Shown: piece by piece, positions 42,085 to 51,200 of the stretch
Position numbering within the stretch: the stretch's first letter is position 1
How the letters are laid out: every line of letters starts with the position of its first letter
NCBI GenBank assembly: GCA_937899715.1
Contig: CALCNX010000074.1
Location: 1-64,000, forward strand
Direction of reading: 5' to 3'
From: an uncultured bacterium
Lineage (GTDB): Bacteria; Bacteroidota; Ignavibacteria; Kapaibacteriales; UBA4661
Length of the DNA stretch: 64,000 nt
Translations under genes and position numbers: made by a program
Notes under the pieces: generated by a model
Seen by the model: only the letters and a program-made list of their open reading frames with translations
Told to the model about the DNA's origin: nothing
Database searches by the model: none

Positions 42085-44658
42085 ATGCTTCGTTTTGTTG
42101 TTATTCTCTGCCTCGCGCTCGTGCTTGCCACTGGAGCAATGAGCGCCCAAACCAAAAAACTCGACTCCCTGCAAGCACTCCTGAAAACCGCAAAGGACGA
42201 CACTGCAAAAGTCCGCCTGCTGAACGAACTTGCGCGTGAACAACGCGGAGATCCCGCCACCCAACGCGCCACCGCCGAACAGGCATACGCGCTCGCCATG
42301 CGGCTCGGCGACAAAGGTGGAGCAGCATGGGCGAAAAATCAGATTGCAAGAGCGTACAATGCCCAAGGCTCCTACACCGAAGCTCAACGTGCGGCGGAGG
42401 AAGCGCTCGCGCTGTCCCACGAGGCGGGCGACAAGCGCCAAGAAGGGGCGGCGTATAGAAACTTGGCAGGGGTACAGAGGCTGCAGGGGAACTACGACGC
42501 GGCGTTGGATTTGTACTTCAAGGCACTTGCACTCGCGGAAGAAACGGGCGATAAGGCGGGGCTGGCAAATGTGCTGGGTGGCATGGGAAGCGTTTACGGC
42601 GACATGGGCAATTATGCTTCCTCATTGGAGTATCAAGGAAAAGCACTTGCCCTGTGGGAAGAACTCGGCGACAAACGAGGCATGGAACCAGTAATCAGCA
42701 ACATCGGCAATGCCTATTTGGAGCAGGGTAAACACGATTCGGCGCTGGTCTATTTCCGCCGAGGGCTTGGTATCGCTACGGAGTCGAAGAGTAAAATTTC
42801 AATGATGAGCAATCTTCTGAACATCGGAGAATCAAATCTGCGGCTTGGACGCTTGGGCGAGGCGCAAGCGGCTCTGAAGGAAGGATTGGCGCTTGCTTCC
42901 GCTATCGAAGCCAAAGACTGGGTAGTCTTTGGCTTGCACCTATTTTCGCAACTCTCCGGTTTGAAAGCGCTTACCGTGTACAAAGACTATATCGCACTCC
43001 GCGACTCGCTGGTGAACGACGAAACCACGAAAAAAGTCGCTTACCGCGAAAGCAAATACGCCGCCGACAAAAAGGACAAAGAAATCCTGCTGCTCAAAAA
43101 AGACGCAGAAAATCAAGCGCTCGTGCGAAATTCGATGGCGGGCGGGCTTGCGCTTGTCGGGGCGCTCGTCGGCGTGTTGGTGTTCAGCAATAACCGCCGT
43201 AAAAAAGCAAATGTGCTCTTACAAAGCCAAGCAACGCAAATCCAACTCGCCAACACCAAACTGAGTGAAAAGAACATCCAAATCAGCGCCTCGCGTGAGC
43301 GTTTGGAGATAATGAGCGAGGTCGGACGCAGTCTGACGGCTTCGCTTGCGGTGGAGACGATTATCACCAACCTCTACCAACGTGTGAGCGAGGTGATGGA
43401 CGCAATGGTCTTCGGCATCGGTATAGTACGCCCCGAAAAAGGCGTGATTGAGTACAAACTTGCGATGGACAAAAGCGAACGTTTGCCGCCCTACGAGCGC
43501 GACTTGGCGGACACGAACCAATTTCCCGTGTGGAGCATCAACAACCAACAATCGGTGTTTATCAACGATGTGGATGCGGAAGGTGCGAACTATATTCCTT
43601 CATTCCGTGAGACAATCAATCCCCCACGGCTGTCCGATTCTTATCAGACTGTCGGCTTGATGAAGGAGGATTCTCACATGGACACAAATGAGTACAGTAA
43701 ATCCCTGCTCTATGTTCCGCTTCTCTTGGAAGGCAGAACAATCGGCGTGTTGTCGGCACAGAGTTATGAGCACAATGCGTATTCCCGCGACGATTTGGAA
43801 ACACTCAAAACCCTCGCCAATTACGCCGCCATCGCCATTGCCAACGCCGAAAGCACCGAAGAAATTGTACGCCAAAAAGCCATTGTGGAAGAATTCAACC
43901 GCAACATCCGCGACAGTATCCGCTACGCAAAGCGCATTCAAGACGCGATGCTCCCTTCCCAAGAAACCTTGAACCGCCTTCTTCCCCACCACTTCATCTT
44001 CTTCCGTCCCAAAGATGTCGTCTCGGGCGATTTTTACTGGTGCAAAGAAGTCAAAGGCAAAGTTTTCGTGGCGGCGGTTGATTGCACGGGGCACGGCGTA
44101 CCGGGCGCGTTTATGAGTTTGATTGGGAACTCGCTTTTGAACGACATCACCGCTCGCCTTCCGGAGCCGCATCCGGATGTGATTCTGAACGAACTCCACC
44201 GCGAGTTGCAAACCCTTCTCCGCCAAAAAGAAACCGACAACAACGACGGTATGGATATGTGCCTGTGTATGATAGACACAACGACGCGCATTGTTGAGTT
44301 CGCGGGAGCAATGAATCCGCTTTATGCCGTTGTATCAGGAGAACTGAGGGAATTCAAAGGAACACAGGAGGAATTGGGCGGGAGCGAGGAGCGGAATCCC
44401 GTCTTTGAGCGGCACGTACTGGATGTGTCGAATGTGCCGACAGGAGCAACGATGCTGTATCTTTCGACCGACGGGTACAAAGACCAATTCAACGAGGCTC
44501 GTCAGCGCTTTATGCCGAAGCGTTTGCGTCCCTTGCTCGCGGAGATAGTCGCCAAGCCGCTTGCGGAGCAGCCATGTCGTTTGGGTGAAGCGATAGATGC
44601 ACACCGAGGCGGGATGTTTCAAGTGGATGATATGTTGGTTCTTGGAGTGAGGATGTAG
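42085..44658 (+). CDS. TPR-GAF-SpoIIE phosphatase (copy 1)
   Basis: An 857-residue membrane-anchored serine/threonine phosphatase. A signal or anchor (LRFVVILCLALVLATGAMSA) precedes about six TPRs to residue ~300, then a membrane helix (MAGGLALVGALVGVLVF) near 350-367. A coiled coil and a GAF domain follow (EIMSEVGRSLTASLAVETI to ANYAAIAIANAES, ~400-590). A PP2C-type SpoIIE domain (625-857) has the acidic sites VVSGDFYWC, AAVDCTGHGVPGAFMS, LSTDGYKDQ and VDDMLVLGV intact. Compared with copy 2 it lacks ~45 residues of one TPR. ATG 42085 matches the duplicated start; the frame is open to 41845. Confidence 0.85.
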   Translation: MLRFVVILCLALVLATGAMSAQTKKLDSLQALLKTAKDDTAKVRLLNELAREQRGDPATQRATAEQAYALAMRLGDKGGAAWAKNQIARAYNAQGSYTEAQRAAEEALALSHEAGDKRQEGAAYRNLAGVQRLQGNYDAALDLYFKALALAEETGDKAGLANVLGGMGSVYGDMGNYASSLEYQGKALALWEELGDKRGMEPVISNIGNAYLEQGKHDSALVYFRRGLGIATESKSKISMMSNLLNIGESNLRLGRLGEAQAALKEGLALASAIEAKDWVVFGLHLFSQLSGLKALTVYKDYIALRDSLVNDETTKKVAYRESKYAADKKDKEILLLKKDAENQALVRNSMAGGLALVGALVGVLVFSNNRRKKANVLLQSQATQIQLANTKLSEKNIQISASRERLEIMSEVGRSLTASLAVETIITNLYQRVSEVMDAMVFGIGIVRPEKGVIEYKLAMDKSERLPPYERDLADTNQFPVWSINNQQSVFINDVDAEGANYIPSFRETINPPRLSDSYQTVGLMKEDSHMDTNEYSKSLLYVPLLLEGRTIGVLSAQSYEHNAYSRDDLETLKTLANYAAIAIANAESTEEIVRQKAIVEEFNRNIRDSIRYAKRIQDAMLPSQETLNRLLPHHFIFFRPKDVVSGDFYWCKEVKGKVFVAAVDCTGHGVPGAFMSLIGNSLLNDITARLPEPHPDVILNELHRELQTLLRQKETDNNDGMDMCLCMIDTTTRIVEFAGAMNPLYAVVSGELREFKGTQEELGGSEERNPVFERHVLDVSNVPTGATMLYLSTDGYKDQFNEARQRFMPKRLRPLLAEIVAKPLAEQPCRLGEAIDAHRGGMFQVDDMLVLGVRM

Positions 44659-44785
44659 TAAAAGAGCCGAAATCGATTTTTTCTAAAGCCGTTCTATGGT
44701 TTGGAAAGCGCTTTGGGCTTTTTTTCAGCTTTTTTTGTGACTAATTACCGCTTATCATTCCCAGCGACCGCTTATCCAAAATATC

Positions 44786-44815
44786 TTTGGTTCGGGCATG
44801 GACGGCGATATTTTG
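44786..44815 (+). promoter_or_regulatory. Promoter of the second TPR-SpoIIE gene
   Basis: TTTG (44786-44789), a 19-base spacer and TATTTTG (44809-44815) match the Bacteroidota -33/-7 pattern closely. It lies 47 bases upstream of the ATG, inside a leader duplicated from the first copy. Confidence 0.55.
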
Positions 44816-44862
44816 CGCACAGAAAAATAACAACGACACGCTCACATTTTTCCGTTTCGCAA

Positions 44863-46989
44863 ATGCTTCGTTTTGCTTTTACTTTCTGCCTCGCGCTCGT
44901 GCTTGCCGCCGGAGCCATGAACGCCCAAACAAAAAAACTCGACTCCCTGCAAGCCCTTGTGAAAACCGCAAAGGACGACACCACCAAAGTCCGCCTACTG
45001 AACGACCTTGCGCGTGAACAACGCGGAGAGCCCACCCAATCCCGCGCCACCGCCGAACAGGCATACGCGCTCGCCATGCGCCTCGGCGACAAAAGCGGCG
45101 CGGCGCGGGCGAAAAATCTGATTGCAAGAACGTACATTGACCAAAGCTCCTACGCCGAATCTCAACGGGCGGCGGAGGAAGCGCTCACTCTCGCTCGCGC
45201 GGCGGGCGACAAACGACAAGAAGCGTCGGCGATTAGAAACTTGGGAGGGGTGCAGAGGCTACAGGGGAACTACGACGCGGCGTTGGATTTGTACTTCAAG
45301 GCATTTGCACTCGCGGAAGAAACGGGCGATAAAGCAGGGCTTGCAAATGGGCTGAGTAGCGTAGGAGGCGTTTACGACGAATTGGGCAATTATGTTTCTG
45401 CATTGGAGTATCAGGGAAAAGCGCTTGCCCTGTGGGAAGAACTCGGCGACAAACGAAGCACGGCAACGGCAATCAACAACATCGGCAATATCTATTTGCA
45501 GCAGGGCAAACACGACTCGGCGCTGGTGTATTTCCGCCGAGGGCTTGGTATCGCTACGGAGTTGAAGGATAAATCTTCAATGATGGCATCTTTTCTAAAT
45601 ATGGGGGAATCGAATCTGCGGCTTGGACGTTTTGGCGAGGCGCAAACGGCGCTGGAGGAAGGACTGGTGCTTGCTTATGCTCTCGAAGCAAAAGACTGGG
45701 TGGTCTTTGGTTTGCACCTCTTTTCGCAACTCTCCACCGCTCGCGGCAACTATGCCGATGCCGTGCGCTATGGCACACAAGCGGTAGCACTTGCGGACAG
45801 CCTTGGCACTCGCCCCGACAAACGCGACGCGCTGAAGGCACTCAGCGAAGCGTACGCCGGAAAGGGAGAAGGTTTAAAAGCTCTCGGCATCTACAAAGAC
45901 TACATCACGCTCCGCGATTCGCTCGTGAACGACGAAAACACCAAACGCGCCGCCTACCGCGAAGCCAAATACGCCGCCGACAAAAAGGACAAAGAAATCC
46001 TGCTGTTGAAAAAAGACGCGGAAAATCAAGCGCTCGTGCGGAACTCTATGGCGGGCGGTTTGGGGCTTGTGGGCGTTCTTGTGGGTGTGCTCGTCTTTAG
46101 CAATAATCGTCGCAGACGGGCAAACGCGCTGCTGCAAAGCCAAGCCACGCAAATCCAACTCGCCAACACAGAGCTTCAGGAGAAAAATATCGTCATCACT
46201 GAAGCACATAACCAAACACAAATCCTGCTCACCAACGTCAACGATAGCATCCGCTACGCCAAGCGCATCCAAGACGCGATGCTGCCCTCCACCGAAACGC
46301 TGAACCGCTTGCTTCCCGAACACTTCATCTTTTTCCGCCCAAAAGATGTCGTTTCGGGTGATTTCTACTGGTGCAAAGAGGTGGGCGGCAAAGTTTTCGT
46401 CGCTGCGGTGGATTGCACCGGACACGGCGTTCCGGGCGCGTTTATGAGCCTTATTGGTAATTCCCTTTTGAACGACATCACCGCTCGCCTTCCGGAGCCG
46501 CATCCTGATGAGATTCTCCGAGAACTGCATTACGACTTGCAAACACTCCTCAAGCAGCGCGAGACCAACAACAACGACGGTATGGATATTTGCCTCTGCA
46601 TGATTGACGTGCAAACACGGCGTATTGAGTTCGCAGGCGCGATGAATCCGCTTTATGCGGTTGTTGACGGAACGTTACAGGAGTTCAAAGGCACGGCGGA
46701 AGAATTAGGCGGACAGGAAGAACGTCATCCAACCTTCACGCGGCACGAATTGGATTTATCATCAGTTCCCAAAGGCTCAACAATGCTCTATCTGACGACC
46801 AACGGCTACAAAGACCAGTACAACGACGAGCAGCAGCGTTTTATGCCCAAGCGTTTGCGTCCCCTGCTCGCAGAAATAGCGGGAAAGTCGCTTGAGGAGC
46901 AACCGCGTTTGCTCGGCGAGGCGATAGACGCGCACCGTGGCGGAATGTTTCAGGTGGATGATATGTTGGTCTTGGGGGTGAGGCTATAA
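44863..46989 (+). CDS. TPR-SpoIIE phosphatase (copy 2), one conserved Asp replaced
   Basis: A 708-residue protein, a tandem duplicate of the 42085 gene. Same anchor (LRFAFTFCLALVLAAGAMNA), seven TPRs including STARGNYADAVRYGTQAVAL (absent from copy 1), a membrane helix near 395-412, then a short coiled coil directly joined to SpoIIE. There is no GAF domain. In the SpoIIE domain VVSGDFYWC and AAVDCTGHGVPGAF are intact, but the usual TDG motif reads TTNGYKDQ (AAC at 46801-46803 in place of GAC). In SpoIIE/PP2C enzymes this Asp helps bind the metal, so activity may be reduced or lost. It may act as a decoy sensor. Confidence 0.85.
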   Translation: MLRFAFTFCLALVLAAGAMNAQTKKLDSLQALVKTAKDDTTKVRLLNDLAREQRGEPTQSRATAEQAYALAMRLGDKSGAARAKNLIARTYIDQSSYAESQRAAEEALTLARAAGDKRQEASAIRNLGGVQRLQGNYDAALDLYFKAFALAEETGDKAGLANGLSSVGGVYDELGNYVSALEYQGKALALWEELGDKRSTATAINNIGNIYLQQGKHDSALVYFRRGLGIATELKDKSSMMASFLNMGESNLRLGRFGEAQTALEEGLVLAYALEAKDWVVFGLHLFSQLSTARGNYADAVRYGTQAVALADSLGTRPDKRDALKALSEAYAGKGEGLKALGIYKDYITLRDSLVNDENTKRAAYREAKYAADKKDKEILLLKKDAENQALVRNSMAGGLGLVGVLVGVLVFSNNRRRRANALLQSQATQIQLANTELQEKNIVITEAHNQTQILLTNVNDSIRYAKRIQDAMLPSTETLNRLLPEHFIFFRPKDVVSGDFYWCKEVGGKVFVAAVDCTGHGVPGAFMSLIGNSLLNDITARLPEPHPDEILRELHYDLQTLLKQRETNNNDGMDICLCMIDVQTRRIEFAGAMNPLYAVVDGTLQEFKGTAEELGGQEERHPTFTRHELDLSSVPKGSTMLYLTTNGYKDQYNDEQQRFMPKRLRPLLAEIAGKSLEEQPRLLGEAIDAHRGGMFQVDDMLVLGVRL

Positions 46990-47049
46990 AGCCTTATCTT
47001 GACCCAAAGAATTGTCCGACAATTTTTTCTCATTTTTCATCAATCCATT

Positions 47050-47589
47050 ATGATAGCACAAGAAATCCTGCAACATTACTCCGTTGCAAAAACAGCACAA
47101 ATTCTGATGATGTTCAAAGGTGGACTCTCGCAAAACATCGTTGTGGATTTGGGAAGCCTATTGCAAAACCGTCTCGGCTTCGATGTGAAAGTCCGGCGAA
47201 TGTTTGGCATATTCGTCGAACTGGCGCAAAACGTCAAGAATTATTCCGCAGAAACTGAGATTGCATCAGACGGCTCAGAAGTCGGCATTGGGATATTGAT
47301 TCTGGCAGACAGTGGAACGCACTACTCCGTGAACTCCGGCAATTTAGTGCGTAACGCCAACGCAGAGATCCTCAAAGCACAATGCGACCACTTGCAGACG
47401 CTCGACAAATCGGCGCTCAAGGCGTACCACGAAGAGCGTATCGAATCCGAACCGCCGCCCGGCAGCAAAGGTGCAGGCTTGGGGCTAATTGAAATCACGA
47501 TGAAAACAGGTGGCAACGTACACTTTGACTTTGCCCCGTTTGATGCAGACTACACTTTTTTCAGCATCACGGCGACGGTTGAAAAATAA
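47050..47589 (+). CDS. SiaB-like kinase (DUF6272)
   Basis: A 179-residue GHKL-fold protein: the N-box-like FVELAQNVKNYSAE and a G-box-like GSKGAGLGLIEITMKTGG give an ATP pocket. Overall length and pattern match SiaB-family proteins, which in Pseudomonas aeruginosa phosphorylate the partner protein SiaC on threonine. It starts 60 bases after a SpoIIE phosphatase and precedes a SiaC-like gene, exactly the pairing expected. ATG 47050 (MIAQEIL) fits the domain start; the frame opens at 46999. Confidence 0.75.
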   Translation: MIAQEILQHYSVAKTAQILMMFKGGLSQNIVVDLGSLLQNRLGFDVKVRRMFGIFVELAQNVKNYSAETEIASDGSEVGIGILILADSGTHYSVNSGNLVRNANAEILKAQCDHLQTLDKSALKAYHEERIESEPPPGSKGAGLGLIEITMKTGGNVHFDFAPFDADYTFFSITATVEK

Positions 47590-47654
47590 TCGTTCTATGT
47601 TCCCTTTTTACCCTTTTGAATAACCATTTTTTTCATTGTTTTTTTTTCCCAACT

Positions 47655-48032
47655 ATGGAATCTCTTATCATCAACCAAACAACCCAAACCCCTCGTATTG
47701 CCTTCGATGCTGAATCCGGTAACGGTGAAATTGTCGGTGTTTCCTTCCCCGAACACGCCAACGACTTTTATGCCTGTGTGAATGAATGGGTTGACCAATT
47801 TTTTGCCGAAGATGCCACGCGCACACTGCACGTTGCCTTCAATCTGAACTATTTCAACACCGCCACCACAAAGGAAATACGCCTTTTGATGAAGCATTTG
47901 GACAAACATTATACCGAAGAAAAGTCCGTGCACGTAACGTGGTTCCACGAGGATGGCGACGAAGATATGGAAGACATCGGCAAGGGCTATTCGGTGAGCC
48001 TGAACGTACCGGTGAGCGTGGAAGCGGTGTGA
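47655..48032 (+). CDS. SiaC-like partner protein (DUF1987)
   Basis: A 125-residue DUF1987 protein: TPRIAFDAESGNGEIVGVSF, PEHANDFYACVNEWVDQFF, HVAFNLNYFNTATTKEIRLL and VTWFHEDGDEDMEDIGKGYS. The fold resembles an anti-sigma-factor antagonist. In SiaC the Thr of the 'FNTSSxK' loop is phosphorylated by SiaB and dephosphorylated by SiaA; here the loop is FNTATTK, so the phospho-acceptor is probably kept. Phosphorylation state would switch which target it binds. In Pseudomonas the target is the diguanylate cyclase SiaD; none is in this window. Confidence 0.82.
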   Translation: MESLIINQTTQTPRIAFDAESGNGEIVGVSFPEHANDFYACVNEWVDQFFAEDATRTLHVAFNLNYFNTATTKEIRLLMKHLDKHYTEEKSVHVTWFHEDGDEDMEDIGKGYSVSLNVPVSVEAV

Positions 48033-48251
48033 GTATGGAGGCGTTGTAAGCTAGAGGCGAAACGGAAAAGTCGTTCTTTGACTTTTGTACGGGGAACGGC
48101 TTTGCGTATTGTTATCGTGTCCATTTTGCCAGTGTTGTAGTGCTTTCAACACAGCAGCTGGTCATACCTCTGTTCTTTGACCGTAATTAACCCGTGCTGT
48201 TTTGTGACAGTTGATGGTGTTTTTTGTTGTTCCATTTTTTTGACCTCCGCT

Positions 48252-51200
48252 ATGAACCGCTTTTCCACTCTCGTATTTGCTGTATTTCCTGTCCTTTTTC
48301 TGCTTAACGCTCAATGTCTGTACGGACAGGATGCATTCGGTTTAGACCATTCCCGTGCATTCACACAATACGCCAGTCAGAATTGGCAATCCGAGCAAGG
48401 ATTACCGGAAAATTCCATTCTCAATCTTTGCCAAACCCGCGATGGTTATTTATGGATTGCCACAAATGAAGGTCTTGTGCGGTTTGACGGCGTAAAATTT
48501 ACCGTGTTTGATAAAAAGAGCACCCCTGCCTTTACTCATCATTCTATCCGAGGACTTGCGGAAGACGATAACGGCACCTTGTGGATAGGCACGCGAGGAG
48601 GTGGTCTGGTGTGTTACAACAACGGAGTATTTACCAATCTCACGACGAAAGACGGGTTGCCAAGCAATACGATTTTTTCCATTACGAAAGCCAGGAATAA
48701 TCAAGGAATGTGGATTGGAAGCTATGGAGGGTTAACACTGATACGCAACGGCAAATGTACTACCTATAATGCATCCAACGGATTGGCAGGCAAAGTTGTG
48801 TCGGCAATATTGGAATCCGAGCAACAAGGCGATAACCGCGATGTTGTTTGGGTAGGTACAGAAGGTGGCTTGAGCCGTTTCAAAAACGGTATATTTACAA
48901 ACTACACCACCAAAGACGGACTACGTAATAATTCTATCCGCACACTCTACGAACCACGCTGCTCAGGATTACAGGGAGGTTTATGGATAGGCACTAGACT
49001 CGGCTTGAATATCCTCAAGGACGGTACAATCACTTCCATCGGCAACAATGAAAAAGTAGTCGAAGGAACAATTTATTCTATCGTAGAACCGAAGAACCCC
49101 GGACATGGAAACAATATCTTGTGGATAGGCAGCGTGTTCGGATTAAGCCGATACACCAATGGCAACTGGTCGCATTATGCCACCAAGCAAGGGTTAGCAA
49201 ACGATGCCGTTATTGCGATGTTAGAAGATCGTGAAGGTTCGCTGTGGGTTGGCACCAATGGCGGTGGTGTTACACGCTTTTGGAGCGGAGTGTTTACGGG
49301 GTACAGCGTGTATGACGGCGTTCCAGATAAGTATGTGCTTCCTGTCTATGAAACGCAGAGGCTGGAAGGTCATATCGGGGCTGTTTGGATAGGTACGTAT
49401 CAGGGGGTAAGCCGATTGAAAGATGGTATTATAACAAATTATACCGAAAAAGACGGCTTGGTCAATAACAAAATATACTCACTTTTTGAAGGGGGAGCTA
49501 CAGGTCCTTATCGCAATACATTCTGGATAGGAAGTTCGGGTGGCTTAACGATGTTCAAAAATGGTAAATTTACCAACTACACCACGAAAAATGGACTCGC
49601 CTTCGATCTGGTTTCTACAATGGTAGAATCCCAAGACACAGGTAAAAACGTCGGTGTCCTGTGGATAGGAACTCAAGGCGGCGGTATCAGTAAATTGCAG
49701 AATGGAACCTTTACCAATTATTCCGTCAAAGAAGGACTTGTCAATATCATTGTCAGGGCTATGCTTGAAGACCATGAAGGCACTCTCTGGATAGGTACTG
49801 ACGGCGGTTTGAGTCGTTTCAAAGATGGTAAGTTTACGAATTACACCAGCAAAGAAGGGTTGCCCGTTGATGGCGTATCGTCGTTATATGAAGATGCTGA
49901 CGGCGTATTGTGGATTGGCACTGCCGGAGGGGGTTTGTGTCGCTTTCAGAATGGTCAGTTTCCTGTTATTACCGACAAAAACGGTATGTTTGACAATCTT
50001 GCTTACAGCATCGTTGAGGACGATTACGGATTTTTTTGGATGTCATGCAATAAAGGGATTTATCGGGTGAGTCGCGGTGAACTTAACGATTTTTTTGCAG
50101 GCAAAATCGAGCGCGTTTCCTGCACTTCGTTTGGGACAGCCGAAGGTATGAAAAGAGTTCAGTGTAATGGCGGGTATCAGTACTCAGGCTGGAAAGACAC
50201 ACAAGGAAACCTTTGGTTTGCTACCTCTGACGGAGCCGTAACCGTCAACCCGAACCCAAAGAATTTTCATAAAAACCCGGTTGTACCGAATGTTATTATC
50301 GAAAGCATCCAAGCAGATACCACTTCGTTATTAGCTCAGAATAACGTTGTGTTGGCAGCAGGAGTCGAGAAATTTGAGTTTCAATATACAGCAACCTGCC
50401 TTTTTGCATCGGAGCGCGTACGATTCAAATACATTCTTGAAGGATACGATAAAGACTGGATAGACGCAGGAAGCCGCCGCACAGCGTATTACAACAATCT
50501 TCCTCGCGGTCGAATACTCCGCTTCCGTGTTATTGCCTGCAACAATGACGGCATTTGGAATGAAGCTGGCGCGTGGCGGGATTTCAGTATTGCCCCCTTT
50601 TGGTGGGAAACGTGGTGGTTTTATGGGCTTTGTGTTGTGTTTGTCAGTGGTGGCGCGTATCAAGGCTTTCGCTGGCGAACGCAGCGTTTACGAGCAAAAG
50701 CGGAAGAATTGGAGCGAATTGTGGATGCAAGGACGGCAGAGCTGCAAGATGCCAATGTGGAGATTTCGCGTCAAATGGAAATCCAAAGCGAACAAGCGCG
50801 AGAAATTGAAATAGCCAACACCGCGCTTCAGGAAAAAAATATTGCCATTACCGAAGCGCACGAACGCTTTGAGGTGATGAGCGAGGTCGGGCGTGGTCTT
50901 ACCGCCTCACTTGCCGTCGAAACCATTATCACCAATTTGTACGACCGCGTGAGCGAAGTCATGGACACGACGGTGTTCGGTATCGGCATTACGCGTGCGG
51001 ACAGAGGGGTCGTCGAGTACAAACTCGTGATGGACAAGGGCGAACGCCTGCCGCCTTACGAGCGGGATATGGCGGACGCGAATCAGTTTCCGATTTGGAG
51101 TCTGACCAATCGGAAATCAGTATTCATCAACGACGTGGACACCGAAGCGACAAACTATATTGCCTCGTTCAGAGAAAAAGCCAACGTAGTTCGCACCACG

